The position numbers and the translations under genes are program-made. A model generated the notes under the pieces. That model was not told the DNA's origin. It saw only the letters and a program-made list of their open reading frames with translations, and searched no databases. Below are positions 49,344-56,621 of a stretch of DNA of 64,000 nt, piece after piece (the first letter of the stretch is position 1; the number at the start of each line of letters is the position of its first letter). The stretch is from VRUE01 sp963712595 (GTDB lineage: Bacteria > Actinomycetota > Thermoleophilia > Solirubrobacterales > 70-9): NCBI GenBank assembly GCA_963712595.1, contig CAVQIM010000003.1, positions 248,001 to 312,000 on the forward strand, given 5' to 3'.

Positions 49344-49420
49344 CCCTCAGGCACGAACTGGACGCATATGCGATTGGAGTGCGCGGGCTTTCCCCCCACA
49401 CTCACTCGTTAGTTCCGACG

Positions 49421-50971
49421 ATGGCCGAAGAAATTCAAAGCTTCTTCTTCGACTGGTACCCGGTCTTCGGGGTGGTCTTCATGGCCGGCCTGCTCTTCGT
49501 CTTCCTGCGCCTGATGCGGACGACGATGGGCACCACCAAGCCGGAGACGGTGAAGGCGAGCCGCACGGAGCCGGTTCTCTGGGACGAGGTGCAGGGGGTA
49601 GACGCGGCCAAGGACGAGCTGATGGACGTCGCCGAGTGGCTGCGTGACCCGGACCGCTTCGCCGCCCTCGGGGCGCAGCCCCCGCGCGGCGTCCTGCTCT
49701 TCGGCCCGCCCGGGACCGGCAAGACGATGCTGGCGCGCGCCGTCGCCGCGCAGGCGGGCGTCGACTTCTTCGCCGCCTCGGGCTCGAGCTTCGTAGAGAT
49801 GTTCGTGGGGAGGGGTGCCGCCCGGATCAGGCGGCTGTTCAAGGAGGCGCGAAAGTCGGGACGGGCGGTGATCTTCATCGACGAGCTCGACGCCGTGGGA
49901 GGCGCGCGCAGCGGTGGAGGCGGCGATGGCGGATCGAGCGAGCGCGAGCAGGCGCTCAACCAGCTCCTGGTCGAGCTGGACGGGTTCGAGCGCGATCCCG
50001 GCACGGTGATCGTCATCGCCGCCTCCAACCACGTCGACAAGCTCGACCACGCGCTGCTGCGGCCGGGCCGCTTCGACCGCCAGGTCCTGGTCGCGCCGCC
50101 GGACCGAACCGGCCGCGAGGCGATCCTCCGCGCCCACGCCAAGGGCAAGCCGCTCGCCGCCGACCTCGATCTCACCGACGTGGCGCGCAAGACCACCGGG
50201 ATGACCGGGGCGCAGCTCGCCAACGCGCTCAACGAGGGGGCGATCATCGCCGGGCGGGCGGAACGCAGCGCGATGGCGCGCGAGGACCTCGACGAGGCGC
50301 TGCTGCGCCAGTCGGTCGGCTCGCAACAGGCGCGGCGGCTGAACGCCAAGGAGCGGCGCATCGTCGCCTACCACGAGGCGGGTCACGCGCTCTGCCGGCA
50401 CCTGCTCGGCCTCGACCCACCGGAGATCCTCAGCATCGTGCCGCGCGGCCCGGCGCTCGGCTTCGTCGCCCACTCCCCCGAGGAGGACACCTACCTGAAG
50501 TCCCGCGACGAGCTGCTCGACGAGATCGTCACCCTGCTTGGCGGCCGTGCCGCCGAGGAGGAGGTGCTGGGCGACTCCTACTCCGGCGCCGTCGACGACC
50601 TGGCGCGCGTGCACGCCGTCTGCAAGCAGATGGTCGGCGAGTTCGGGATGGGAGTCGCCCTCGACGCCGACGGGGCGCCGCCGATCGCGCTGCCGACCGG
50701 CGACTACGCGCTCTCCGATCGGACCCGCCGCGACGTCGACCTGGCCGCGATGATGCTGGCGCGTGAAGCGCACCGCCGCGCCCGCGCCCTGCTGGCGACG
50801 AACCGCAGGTGCCTCGACGATCTGGCCGCGAACGCGCTGGAGCGCGAGACCCTTACCCGCGAGGACCTCGACGACATCTTCGCCGCGCACGAGTTGCACG
50901 CGGTCGCCGGCCCGGGCATACTCGAGCGCGCGGTTGCCTCGCTCTCCTCTGAGCGATCCGCTGCCGAGTAG
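49421..50971 (+). CDS. FtsH-like ATP-dependent zinc metalloprotease, short form
   Basis: A 516-residue protein: one N-terminal helix (about 13-31, instead of the usual two with an extracytoplasmic domain), then an AAA module with Walker A GPPGTGKTML, Walker B FIDELDAVGG and SRH LDHALLRPGRFDRQV, and an M41 peptidase domain with HEAGHALCRHLL and a later acid in GDSYSGAVDDL. All catalytic residues appear present. It degrades membrane or soluble proteins. It differs from housekeeping FtsH by the missing extracytoplasmic domain, suggesting a second, specialised copy. Confidence 0.88.
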   Translation: MAEEIQSFFFDWYPVFGVVFMAGLLFVFLRLMRTTMGTTKPETVKASRTEPVLWDEVQGVDAAKDELMDVAEWLRDPDRFAALGAQPPRGVLLFGPPGTGKTMLARAVAAQAGVDFFAASGSSFVEMFVGRGAARIRRLFKEARKSGRAVIFIDELDAVGGARSGGGGDGGSSEREQALNQLLVELDGFERDPGTVIVIAASNHVDKLDHALLRPGRFDRQVLVAPPDRTGREAILRAHAKGKPLAADLDLTDVARKTTGMTGAQLANALNEGAIIAGRAERSAMAREDLDEALLRQSVGSQQARRLNAKERRIVAYHEAGHALCRHLLGLDPPEILSIVPRGPALGFVAHSPEEDTYLKSRDELLDEIVTLLGGRAAEEEVLGDSYSGAVDDLARVHAVCKQMVGEFGMGVALDADGAPPIALPTGDYALSDRTRRDVDLAAMMLAREAHRRARALLATNRRCLDDLAANALERETLTREDLDDIFAAHELHAVAGPGILERAVASLSSERSAAE

Positions 50972-50986
50972 CATTTCCGGTCGACT

Positions 50987-51874
50987 ATGACCGGGCGCAG
51001 CGAGGACGACTACTACTTCCCGCCCGGGCGATCGGTGGCGCGCCGGGTGCACGGCGATCGCGCGGTCGGGCTGCTCTACGGGCAGCGGGCGCTGCTGATC
51101 GGCGCGCTGGAGCCGCTCACCTACACCGGCACGATGCTGAGCACGAGATCGCAGAACCGGCCGTTCGAGCGCCTCGTCCGCACCGCCAAGATCCAGGAGA
51201 CGGTCCTGCTCGGCACCCGGGCGGAGGCCGACAAGGCGCTGGCCGTGGTGCAGCGACTGCACGAGCGGGTCAAAGGCACCCTCCCCGAAGCCGTCGGTGC
51301 CCACCCGGCCGGGAGCTCGTATTCCGCCTTCGATCCCGAGCTGATGCTGTGGACGCTCGCCGTGATCGCCGACTCTGGGCGAGCGATGTACGAGACGATG
51401 GTCCGGCCCCTCGGCGAGGACGAGCGGGAAGGGCTCTGGCAGGACTACGTGCGCTTCGGCGAGCTCTTCGGCCTGCCCCGCAGCGCGGTCCCGTCAAGTG
51501 CCCGTGAGTTCGACGCCTGGATGCACGAACGGCTTTCCTCACCCGACCTGCAGGCGACCGAGCACGGCCTGCTGATGGCGCCCCTGGTTGCTTTCAGGCA
51601 GCCGGTGCCGGTGCCGGCGCGCGGCAACATCGTCGCCCAGAACCACATCATCAAGGGCACCCTGCCACCGCGGGTGCGTGAGATCTTCGGCATCCGCTGG
51701 AGCCGAGCCCACGAGACCACCTTCCGGGCGATGGCCGCCAGTCACCGGCGCGCCCGCCACCTCTTCCCCCGCTCGATGCGCCGCGGCCGCAACGACGTCT
51801 TCTTCGACGTCGTTGCCAAGACCGAGCGCGAACGCGGCGGAACGCGCACGCCGGAACTCCCCATCAGCGCCTGA
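50987..51874 (+). CDS. DUF2236/MpaB-family oxygenase-like protein
   Basis: A 295-residue protein with RRVHGDRAVGLLYGQRALLIGALEPLTYTG near the start, LGTRAEADKALAVVQRLHERVKG and SAFDPELMLWTLAVIADS, as in DUF2236 proteins (latex-clearing and MpaB-type b-haem enzymes). The histidine between DPELMLWTLA-type region and the first RVHG element may coordinate haem in relatives. It starts 15 bases after the FtsH-like stop. Function unknown. Confidence 0.83.
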   Translation: MTGRSEDDYYFPPGRSVARRVHGDRAVGLLYGQRALLIGALEPLTYTGTMLSTRSQNRPFERLVRTAKIQETVLLGTRAEADKALAVVQRLHERVKGTLPEAVGAHPAGSSYSAFDPELMLWTLAVIADSGRAMYETMVRPLGEDEREGLWQDYVRFGELFGLPRSAVPSSAREFDAWMHERLSSPDLQATEHGLLMAPLVAFRQPVPVPARGNIVAQNHIIKGTLPPRVREIFGIRWSRAHETTFRAMAASHRRARHLFPRSMRRGRNDVFFDVVAKTERERGGTRTPELPISA

Positions 51875-51911
51875 GCCCGGCTGCCTGGCGCCGCGCCGCC
51901 AAGAGCCGGGC
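51875..51911. terminator. Hairpin after the DUF2236 gene
   Basis: GCCCGGCT (51875-51882) directly follows the stop codon and pairs with AGCCGGGC (51904-51911); a GC-rich inner segment can pair further. There is no T-run. It is a probable terminator between convergent genes. Confidence 0.4.
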
Positions 51912-51943
51912 CGGCTTTCGCCGCGCGACGATCCTTCGCGTAG

Positions 51944-52750
51944 CTATTTCCTCACTTCGCAGAGCCTGATGACCGTCCCTTGGACCGACGTCCCCTCGTC
52001 GAAGGTGAACCGGCCACGCGCCTGCAGGTGACCGTTTTCGCAGCGCGCGTTGAGGAAGCTGTGCCGCTTGCCCTTGAAGGTCCATTTGGCGCCAACCTTC
52101 CCCTTGGCGGAGATGGGGATGCCGTAGCCACCGGCGATCGGCGGGATTTTCACGTCGACGCGATAGCCGTAGACGCCTTTGTTGATTTTTTCGATCACGA
52201 TCGGGACCACGTAGGTCGTGGGCGCCGGGACATCGAGGTATCCGTGACCGATGACCGTGTCCAAACCGTGTTCCTTGGGCCCGTTGAAGAGAGTCAACGG
52301 AGAGGAGACCGGGATCGGCGCCTGTTCGGGGAATTTGACGACACCGCGGCCGATTCCTTCGCCGACGATCGCATCGGCGCAGATGCTGCGGGCACGGACC
52401 ACCGTGGTCGCCGTCAGCTCCTTCACCGTGCAGACCCCGAGGCCCGTGGTGTCGACGGCGCCGTGGCGGTCGAATTCTGCTTCGATCCTTTTCAGGATCG
52501 GGGGAAGCTCACCGTTGACGGTCGAGATCCTTCCGGCGCCGTGGAGGATGATCGGCGCGTTGTCGTATTTGGGCAGCGCCTTGGGAGCAAAGTCCCCGCG
52601 CCCGACCAGCACCAGGTTCCCCGCGCGAAGTTCGATTTTGTCGATCTCCCGCACGGCGTTTGCCGTGGCCGCCGTCGCGAATAACGCGAACGCGATCCCC
52701 AAGGAGACCTTCGCCTTCCGAGACGACTTCAGCCCCTTCACGAACCTCAT
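51944..52750 (-). CDS. Secreted paralogue family protein, member 1 (last in operon)
   Basis: A 268-residue exported protein with signal peptide (about 1-31, ending ATANA). The mature part contains VREIDKIELRAGNLVLVGRGDFAPKAL, EFDRHGAVDTTGLGVC, FNGPKEHG, VIEKINKGVYGYRVDVKIPPIAGG and KRHSFLNARCENGHLQARGRFTF. Four cysteines are shared by all four paralogues and could form two disulfides. It is predicted beta-rich. I do not recognise the family. It differs from the other three in some otherwise invariant positions (CENGH for CETGH). Confidence 0.8.
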   Translation of the reverse strand: MRFVKGLKSSRKAKVSLGIAFALFATAATANAVREIDKIELRAGNLVLVGRGDFAPKALPKYDNAPIILHGAGRISTVNGELPPILKRIEAEFDRHGAVDTTGLGVCTVKELTATTVVRARSICADAIVGEGIGRGVVKFPEQAPIPVSSPLTLFNGPKEHGLDTVIGHGYLDVPAPTTYVVPIVIEKINKGVYGYRVDVKIPPIAGGYGIPISAKGKVGAKWTFKGKRHSFLNARCENGHLQARGRFTFDEGTSVQGTVIRLCEVRK

Positions 52751-52762
52751 CGCTATACCCCC

Positions 52763-53563
52763 CTACTTCTTGACTTTGCACGGCCTGAAGAACGTGCCGG
52801 TAAGGAACGTGCCGTCCTTGAATCCGAATTCCCCGCGAGCCTGCAGGTGCCCGGTTTCGCAGCGGGCGTTGACGTAGCTGTGCTTCTTGCCCTTGTAGGT
52901 CCATTTGCGGTTCACTTTGATCGAGCCGGCGATCGGGATGCCGGCGCCCCCGGCGATCGGCGGGATCTCGGCTTCGGTGCGGTAGCCGTAGACGCCCTTG
53001 TGGATTTTTTCGATCACCACGGGAACGATGAACGTGGTCGCCACGGGGACGTTGGTGTAGGCATGGGCAAGCACGCTGTCGAAGCCGCGCACTTTGGGGC
53101 CGTTGAAGAGCGTTATCGGCGAAGAGATCGAGATCGGCGCCTGTTCGGGGAAGACGACGATCGCGTGCCCGACGCCCTGGCCGACGATCGCGCCGGGACA
53201 GGCTCGGCGAGCGGCGGGCACCGTGGTCGCCTGCAGTTTCTGTGCGGTGCAGACCGGCAGACCGGTGTTGTCGACAGACCCGTGCTTGTCGAACTCGAAG
53301 GTGATCGTTTTCAGGATCGGCGGGTAGTCCCCGGAGAGAGTCGAGAGCTTGCCGCCGCCGTAGAGTTCGATCGGCGCGTCGTGATACCTGGGCAGGGTTT
53401 CCGGGCGGAAGCCGCCGTGGCCGACGATCTTGAGGTCGCCGGCGACCAGTTCGACCCGTTCGATCTTGCGCACCGCGCCCGCCGTGCCAACTGCGGCAAG
53501 CAGCACCGCGATCATCAGGCCGCCGAGGACCAAACGCCGCCTGCCTCTCCCGGTCACGATCAT
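52763..53563 (-). CDS. Secreted paralogue family protein, member 2
   Basis: A 266-residue exported protein with signal peptide (about 1-30, ending TAGA), then VRKIERVELVAGDLKIVGHGGF, EFDKHGSVDNTGLPVC, VGQGVGHAIVVFPEQAP, EKIHKGVYGYRTEAEIPPI and KGKKHSYVNARCETGHLQARG, ending RPCKVKK. It has the four shared cysteines. It starts 16 bases after member 3. Function unknown; close similarity to member 3 suggests recent duplication. Confidence 0.8.
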   Translation of the reverse strand: MIVTGRGRRRLVLGGLMIAVLLAAVGTAGAVRKIERVELVAGDLKIVGHGGFRPETLPRYHDAPIELYGGGKLSTLSGDYPPILKTITFEFDKHGSVDNTGLPVCTAQKLQATTVPAARRACPGAIVGQGVGHAIVVFPEQAPISISSPITLFNGPKVRGFDSVLAHAYTNVPVATTFIVPVVIEKIHKGVYGYRTEAEIPPIAGGAGIPIAGSIKVNRKWTYKGKKHSYVNARCETGHLQARGEFGFKDGTFLTGTFFRPCKVKK

Positions 53564-53579
53564 CTCGTTTGCAGAGCCC

Positions 53580-54380
53580 CTACTTGCGCACTTTGCAGGG
53601 CCTGATGAAGTTGCCTACGAGGGTGGTCTTCGGTGGGCCGTCCTTGAAGGTGAATTCCCCGCGAGCCTGCAGGTGACCGGTTTCGCAGCGGGCGTTGACG
53701 TAGCTGTGTTTCTTGCCCTTGTAGGTCCAGAAGCGCCCGATTTTCGCCGATCCGGAGATCGGTATCCCATAGCCGTTGGCGATCTTCGGGATCGTGATGT
53801 TGACCCGGTAGCCGTAGACGCCCTTGTGGATTTTTTCGATCACGATCGGGACGACGAAAGTGGCGGAGACAGGGTCGTTGAGGTGGGTATGGGCAAGGAC
53901 GGTGTCGTTGCCGTGCACCTTTGGGCCGTTGAAGAACGTGAGCGGCGACCCAACTGGGATCGGCGCCTGTTCGGGGAACTTGACCACGACGCTGCCGAAA
54001 CCTTGGCCGATGGTTGCGCCGCCGCAGGCCCGGCGGGCGGCGGCGACGCTGGTCGCAATGAGCTGCCTTTCGGTGCAGAACGGGAGGCCAGTGGTGTCGA
54101 CCGCGCCGTGCTTGTCGAATTCGAACTGCAGCGTTTCGATGATCGGCGGAAGCTCGCCAGAGAGCGTCGAGATCTTGCCGCCACCGTGGAAGGTGATCGG
54201 GGCGTTGTGGTACCTCGGCAGCGCTTCGGGCTGGAAACCACCCGAGCCGACGATCTTGAGGTCGCCGGCGATCAATTCGACCCGTTCGATATCGCGCACC
54301 GCGTTGGCGGTCCCAGCCACAGTCAGCATCGCCAGCAGCGCTCCGACGATAACAACGAGCTTTCTATTCATTTTCCTCAT
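53580..54380 (-). CDS. Secreted paralogue family protein, member 3
   Basis: A 266-residue exported protein with signal peptide (about 1-27, ending TANA), VRDIERVELIAGDLKIVGSGGFQPEAL, EFDKHGAVDTTGLPFC, FNGPKVHGNDTVLAH, IVIEKIHKGVYGYRVN and WTYKGKKHSYVNARCETGH, ending RPCKVRK. It begins 17 bases after member 4's stop and shares the operon. The motif from VIEKIHKG to ETGH is almost unchanged across members 2-4. Function unknown. Confidence 0.8.
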   Translation of the reverse strand: MRKMNRKLVVIVGALLAMLTVAGTANAVRDIERVELIAGDLKIVGSGGFQPEALPRYHNAPITFHGGGKISTLSGELPPIIETLQFEFDKHGAVDTTGLPFCTERQLIATSVAAARRACGGATIGQGFGSVVVKFPEQAPIPVGSPLTFFNGPKVHGNDTVLAHTHLNDPVSATFVVPIVIEKIHKGVYGYRVNITIPKIANGYGIPISGSAKIGRFWTYKGKKHSYVNARCETGHLQARGEFTFKDGPPKTTLVGNFIRPCKVRK

Positions 54381-54397
54381 CAGGGCATTTCCTCCAG

Positions 54398-55204
54398 TTA
54401 CTTCTTAAGCACGTCGCAGGGCAGGAAGAAGTTGGCCTTCAGCACCTGGTCCACATCCGCCAGCGCGGTCGCAGCTTCTTCGGGCCCTTCTTTGAAGGTG
54501 AATTCGCCGCGAACCTGGAAGTGACCGGTTTCGCAGCGGGCGTTGATGTAGCTGTGTTTCTTGCCCTTGTAGGTCCACATGCGCCCGACTTTGGCCGAGC
54601 CGGAGATCGGGTGGCCGTAGCCGCCGGCGATCTTCGGGATCTTCACGTTGACCCGGTAGCCGTAGACGCCCTTGTGGATTTTTTCGATCACCACGGGGAC
54701 GATGAACGTGGTCGGCCCGGGGTAGTCGAGGTGAGCGTGGGCGATGATCGTGTCGTTGCCCCCGCTCTTGGGGCCGTTGAAGAGGGTGAGGGGCGAGCCG
54801 ACTTTGATCGGCCCCTGTTCGGGGAACTTGACGACGGCATAGCCGAAGCCTTTGCCGACGATCGCGTCGCCGCAGGCGCGACGGGCGGTTGCCACGGTGG
54901 TGGCAACCAGTTTCCCCTTCGTGCAGACGGCGAGCCCGGTGGTGTCCAGCGCCCCGTGCTTGTCGAATTCGAGGATGAATTTGTCCAGGATCGGCGGCAG
55001 GTCCCCGGAGATCGTCGAGATTTTGCCGCCCCCGTGGGTGGTGATCGGCGCGTTTTCGTGCTTGGGCAGGGCCTTCGGCGCGAAACCGCCTTCGGCGTCG
55101 AGCACGAGGTTGCCAGCCCGTACTCGCACATGGAAAGCGCTTGCCGTGGCAACGATGACAAGCAGTCCAACCACGACGGCTCCTGCGGCGATCTTCTTCC
55201 TCAT
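54398..55204 (-). CDS. Secreted paralogue family protein, member 4 (first in operon)
   Basis: A 268-residue exported protein with signal peptide (about 1-24, ending ATASA), FHVRVRAGNLVLDAEGGF, EFDKHGALDTTGLAVC, FNGPKSGGNDTIIAHAH and RMWTYKGKKHSYINARCETGHFQVRGEF. It carries an insert near the C-terminus (EEAATALADVDQVLK) not found in the others and ends LPCDVLKK. GGAGAGAGGG precedes the ATG. As first gene it probably sets expression of the array; the tRNA-Val gene lies 90 bases upstream. Confidence 0.8.
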   Translation of the reverse strand: MRKKIAAGAVVVGLLVIVATASAFHVRVRAGNLVLDAEGGFAPKALPKHENAPITTHGGGKISTISGDLPPILDKFILEFDKHGALDTTGLAVCTKGKLVATTVATARRACGDAIVGKGFGYAVVKFPEQGPIKVGSPLTLFNGPKSGGNDTIIAHAHLDYPGPTTFIVPVVIEKIHKGVYGYRVNVKIPKIAGGYGHPISGSAKVGRMWTYKGKKHSYINARCETGHFQVRGEFTFKEGPEEAATALADVDQVLKANFFLPCDVLKK

Positions 55205-55294
55205 CGACCCTCTCTCCAGTCCCGTTTCCCGAAGCTCACGATATCGAATACGTCACAAAAACATGTTAAGGTCCGCCCGCTCTCAGGCTGGCAA

Positions 55295-55367
55295 TGGGCG
55301 GTACCGGGCTCGAACCAGTGACCTCCTGCTTGTAAGGCAGGCGCTCTCCCAACTGAGCTAACCGCCC
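55295..55367 (-). tRNA. tRNA-Val (anticodon TAC)
   Basis: On the minus strand the gene begins GGGCGGT and ends ACCGCCC with discriminator A. The D arm is GCTCAGTTGGGAGAGC, the anticodon stem-loop CCTGCCTTACAAGCAGG has anticodon TAC, and the T arm contains GGTTCGAGCCC. CCA is not encoded. It is 73 bases long. Confidence 0.94.
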
Positions 55368-55437
55368 AGGCACCTTCTGATTATGGAACACACGACGGGC
55401 CGGTGGGGCGCGGTCTGGGGATGACAGAATCCGCGGC

Positions 55438-55767
55438 GTGAGATTCGAGGTCTTCTGGCGGGTCGCCGTGGTCCAGCTCGTGGCCGTGGCGCTGCTCTCC
55501 CTGCTGCTCGCCGCGGTGTTCTCCCACGGGTTCTTCGTTGGCTGGGGATGGCTGGTGGGGCCGGGGACCTGGCTGCTCTGCGCCTGGGGAACGGCCCGGG
55601 TGGTCGGCCTGGAGGTGCCCTTCACGCTGCTGCGCGCGGCGATCGCCGGCGTCATCAGCGCCCTCGCGGTGCTGGTCGGGCTGCACTGGCTCGGCGCGCT
55701 CGTTGCCGTCGGTCTCTTTGCCTATCTCTGTGCGCGAGATCCCGAGAAGCGGGCCGCGTGGACCTAG
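55438..55767 (+). CDS. Small membrane protein of unknown function
   Basis: A 109-residue protein with three or four predicted helices (about 7-28, 33-52, 60-78 and 80-97) and a basic-acidic C-terminal tail (CARDPEKRAAWT). It starts at GTG 55438. The reading frame overlaps the SDR start by ten bases, consistent with translational coupling. No family is recognised. Confidence 0.65.
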   Translation: MRFEVFWRVAVVQLVAVALLSLLLAAVFSHGFFVGWGWLVGPGTWLLCAWGTARVVGLEVPFTLLRAAIAGVISALAVLVGLHWLGALVAVGLFAYLCARDPEKRAAWT

Positions 55768-56513
55768 GACTCCAGGATCGCGTCGCCTTGGTGATGGGCG
55801 CCAGCCGGGGGCTTGGCCGGGGAATCGCGACGGCGCTCGCCCGCGAAGGGGCGCGGGTAGCGATCGCCAGCCGCTCGGCGGAGAAGCTCGGCGAAGCCGC
55901 GGCGCAGATCGGCGACCGCGCAACGCCTTTCGTCGCCGACGCCTCCGACCTCGATCGCCTCGCTGCCCTTCCCGGCGAGGTCGACGCTGCCCTGGGCCCG
56001 GTCGAGATCCTCGTGCTCAATACAGGTGGGCCACCGTTCGGCGGCGCCCTCGACCACGAGCTGGAGGACTGGGAGGCTGCCTACCGCTCGCTCGTCCTGG
56101 GGCCCCGCGTGCTGGCCGGCGCCGTGGTGCCGACGATGCGGGAGAGCGGCTGGGGGAGGATCGTCAACGTCGGCTCCAGCTCCACTCGCGAGCCGATCCC
56201 CGGCCTCAACCTCTCCAATTCGCACCGGATGGCCGCGGTCGGCTTTCTGAAGACGCTCGCGAGCGAGGTCGCCGCCGACGGGATCACCGTCAACACGGTC
56301 GCCACCGGCCGCTTCGGCACCGAACGACTGACCGACCACACCGGCTCACTCGAAGGCGCGGAAGAAGGGGCAAAGCGCGAAGTCCCGGGCGGGCGGCTCG
56401 GCCGCCCCGAGGAGTACGGCGACCTCGTCGCCTTCCTCTGCTCAGAGCGTGCCGCCTACGTCACCGGCGCCGTGATCCCAATCGACGGCGGCCTGTTGCG
56501 ATCTGCTTTCTGA
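55758..56513 (+). CDS. Short-chain dehydrogenase/reductase with atypical active site
   Basis: A 251-residue SDR starting GTG 55758. The cofactor motif ALVMGASRGLGRGIA and NTGGPP (for NAG) are present, and the C-terminus AAYVTGAVIPIDGGLL is normal. The usual Ser...Tyr-x3-Lys is changed: after SSSTREPIPGLNLS the expected tyrosine position falls in NSHRMAAVG and the lysine is displaced to FLKTLA. This LSNxxRxAxxG layout marks a separate SDR subgroup. Catalysis by the standard Tyr-Lys pair is doubtful; the substrate is unknown. Confidence 0.85.
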   Translation: MDLGLQDRVALVMGASRGLGRGIATALAREGARVAIASRSAEKLGEAAAQIGDRATPFVADASDLDRLAALPGEVDAALGPVEILVLNTGGPPFGGALDHELEDWEAAYRSLVLGPRVLAGAVVPTMRESGWGRIVNVGSSSTREPIPGLNLSNSHRMAAVGFLKTLASEVAADGITVNTVATGRFGTERLTDHTGSLEGAEEGAKREVPGGRLGRPEEYGDLVAFLCSERAAYVTGAVIPIDGGLLRSAF

Positions 56514-56515
56514 GT

Positions 56516-56621
56516 CCTGAGGTCGTAGGACCAAGCGAGGGCGTGACGGCGGCGGAGCGACAGTGCTTCGCACGGCGCGCAGCCGACGGTGCGGCCTCGC
56601 GCCGCGTCCTACGGCCTCAGG
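56516..56621. repeat. Nested inverted repeat F between convergent genes
   Basis: CCTGAGGTCGTAGGAC (56516-56531) pairs with GTCCTACGGCCTCAGG (56606-56621) except for one U-G wobble. A second pair of segments, GCGAGGGCG (56535-56543) and CGGCCTCGC (56592-56600), continues the stem with one mismatch. The right arm contains the lysS stop codon and the left arm starts just after the SDR stop. Confidence 0.6.

Noticed and set aside
55295..55367. tRNA-Val as boundary of a genomic island with the four-paralogue array
   Set aside because: No duplicated tRNA end, integrase or composition shift was seen.
8396..56621. Integron attC sites or retron msr-msd elements
   Set aside because: No integrase, gene cassettes or reverse transcriptase in the window, and the arms lack their conserved boxes.
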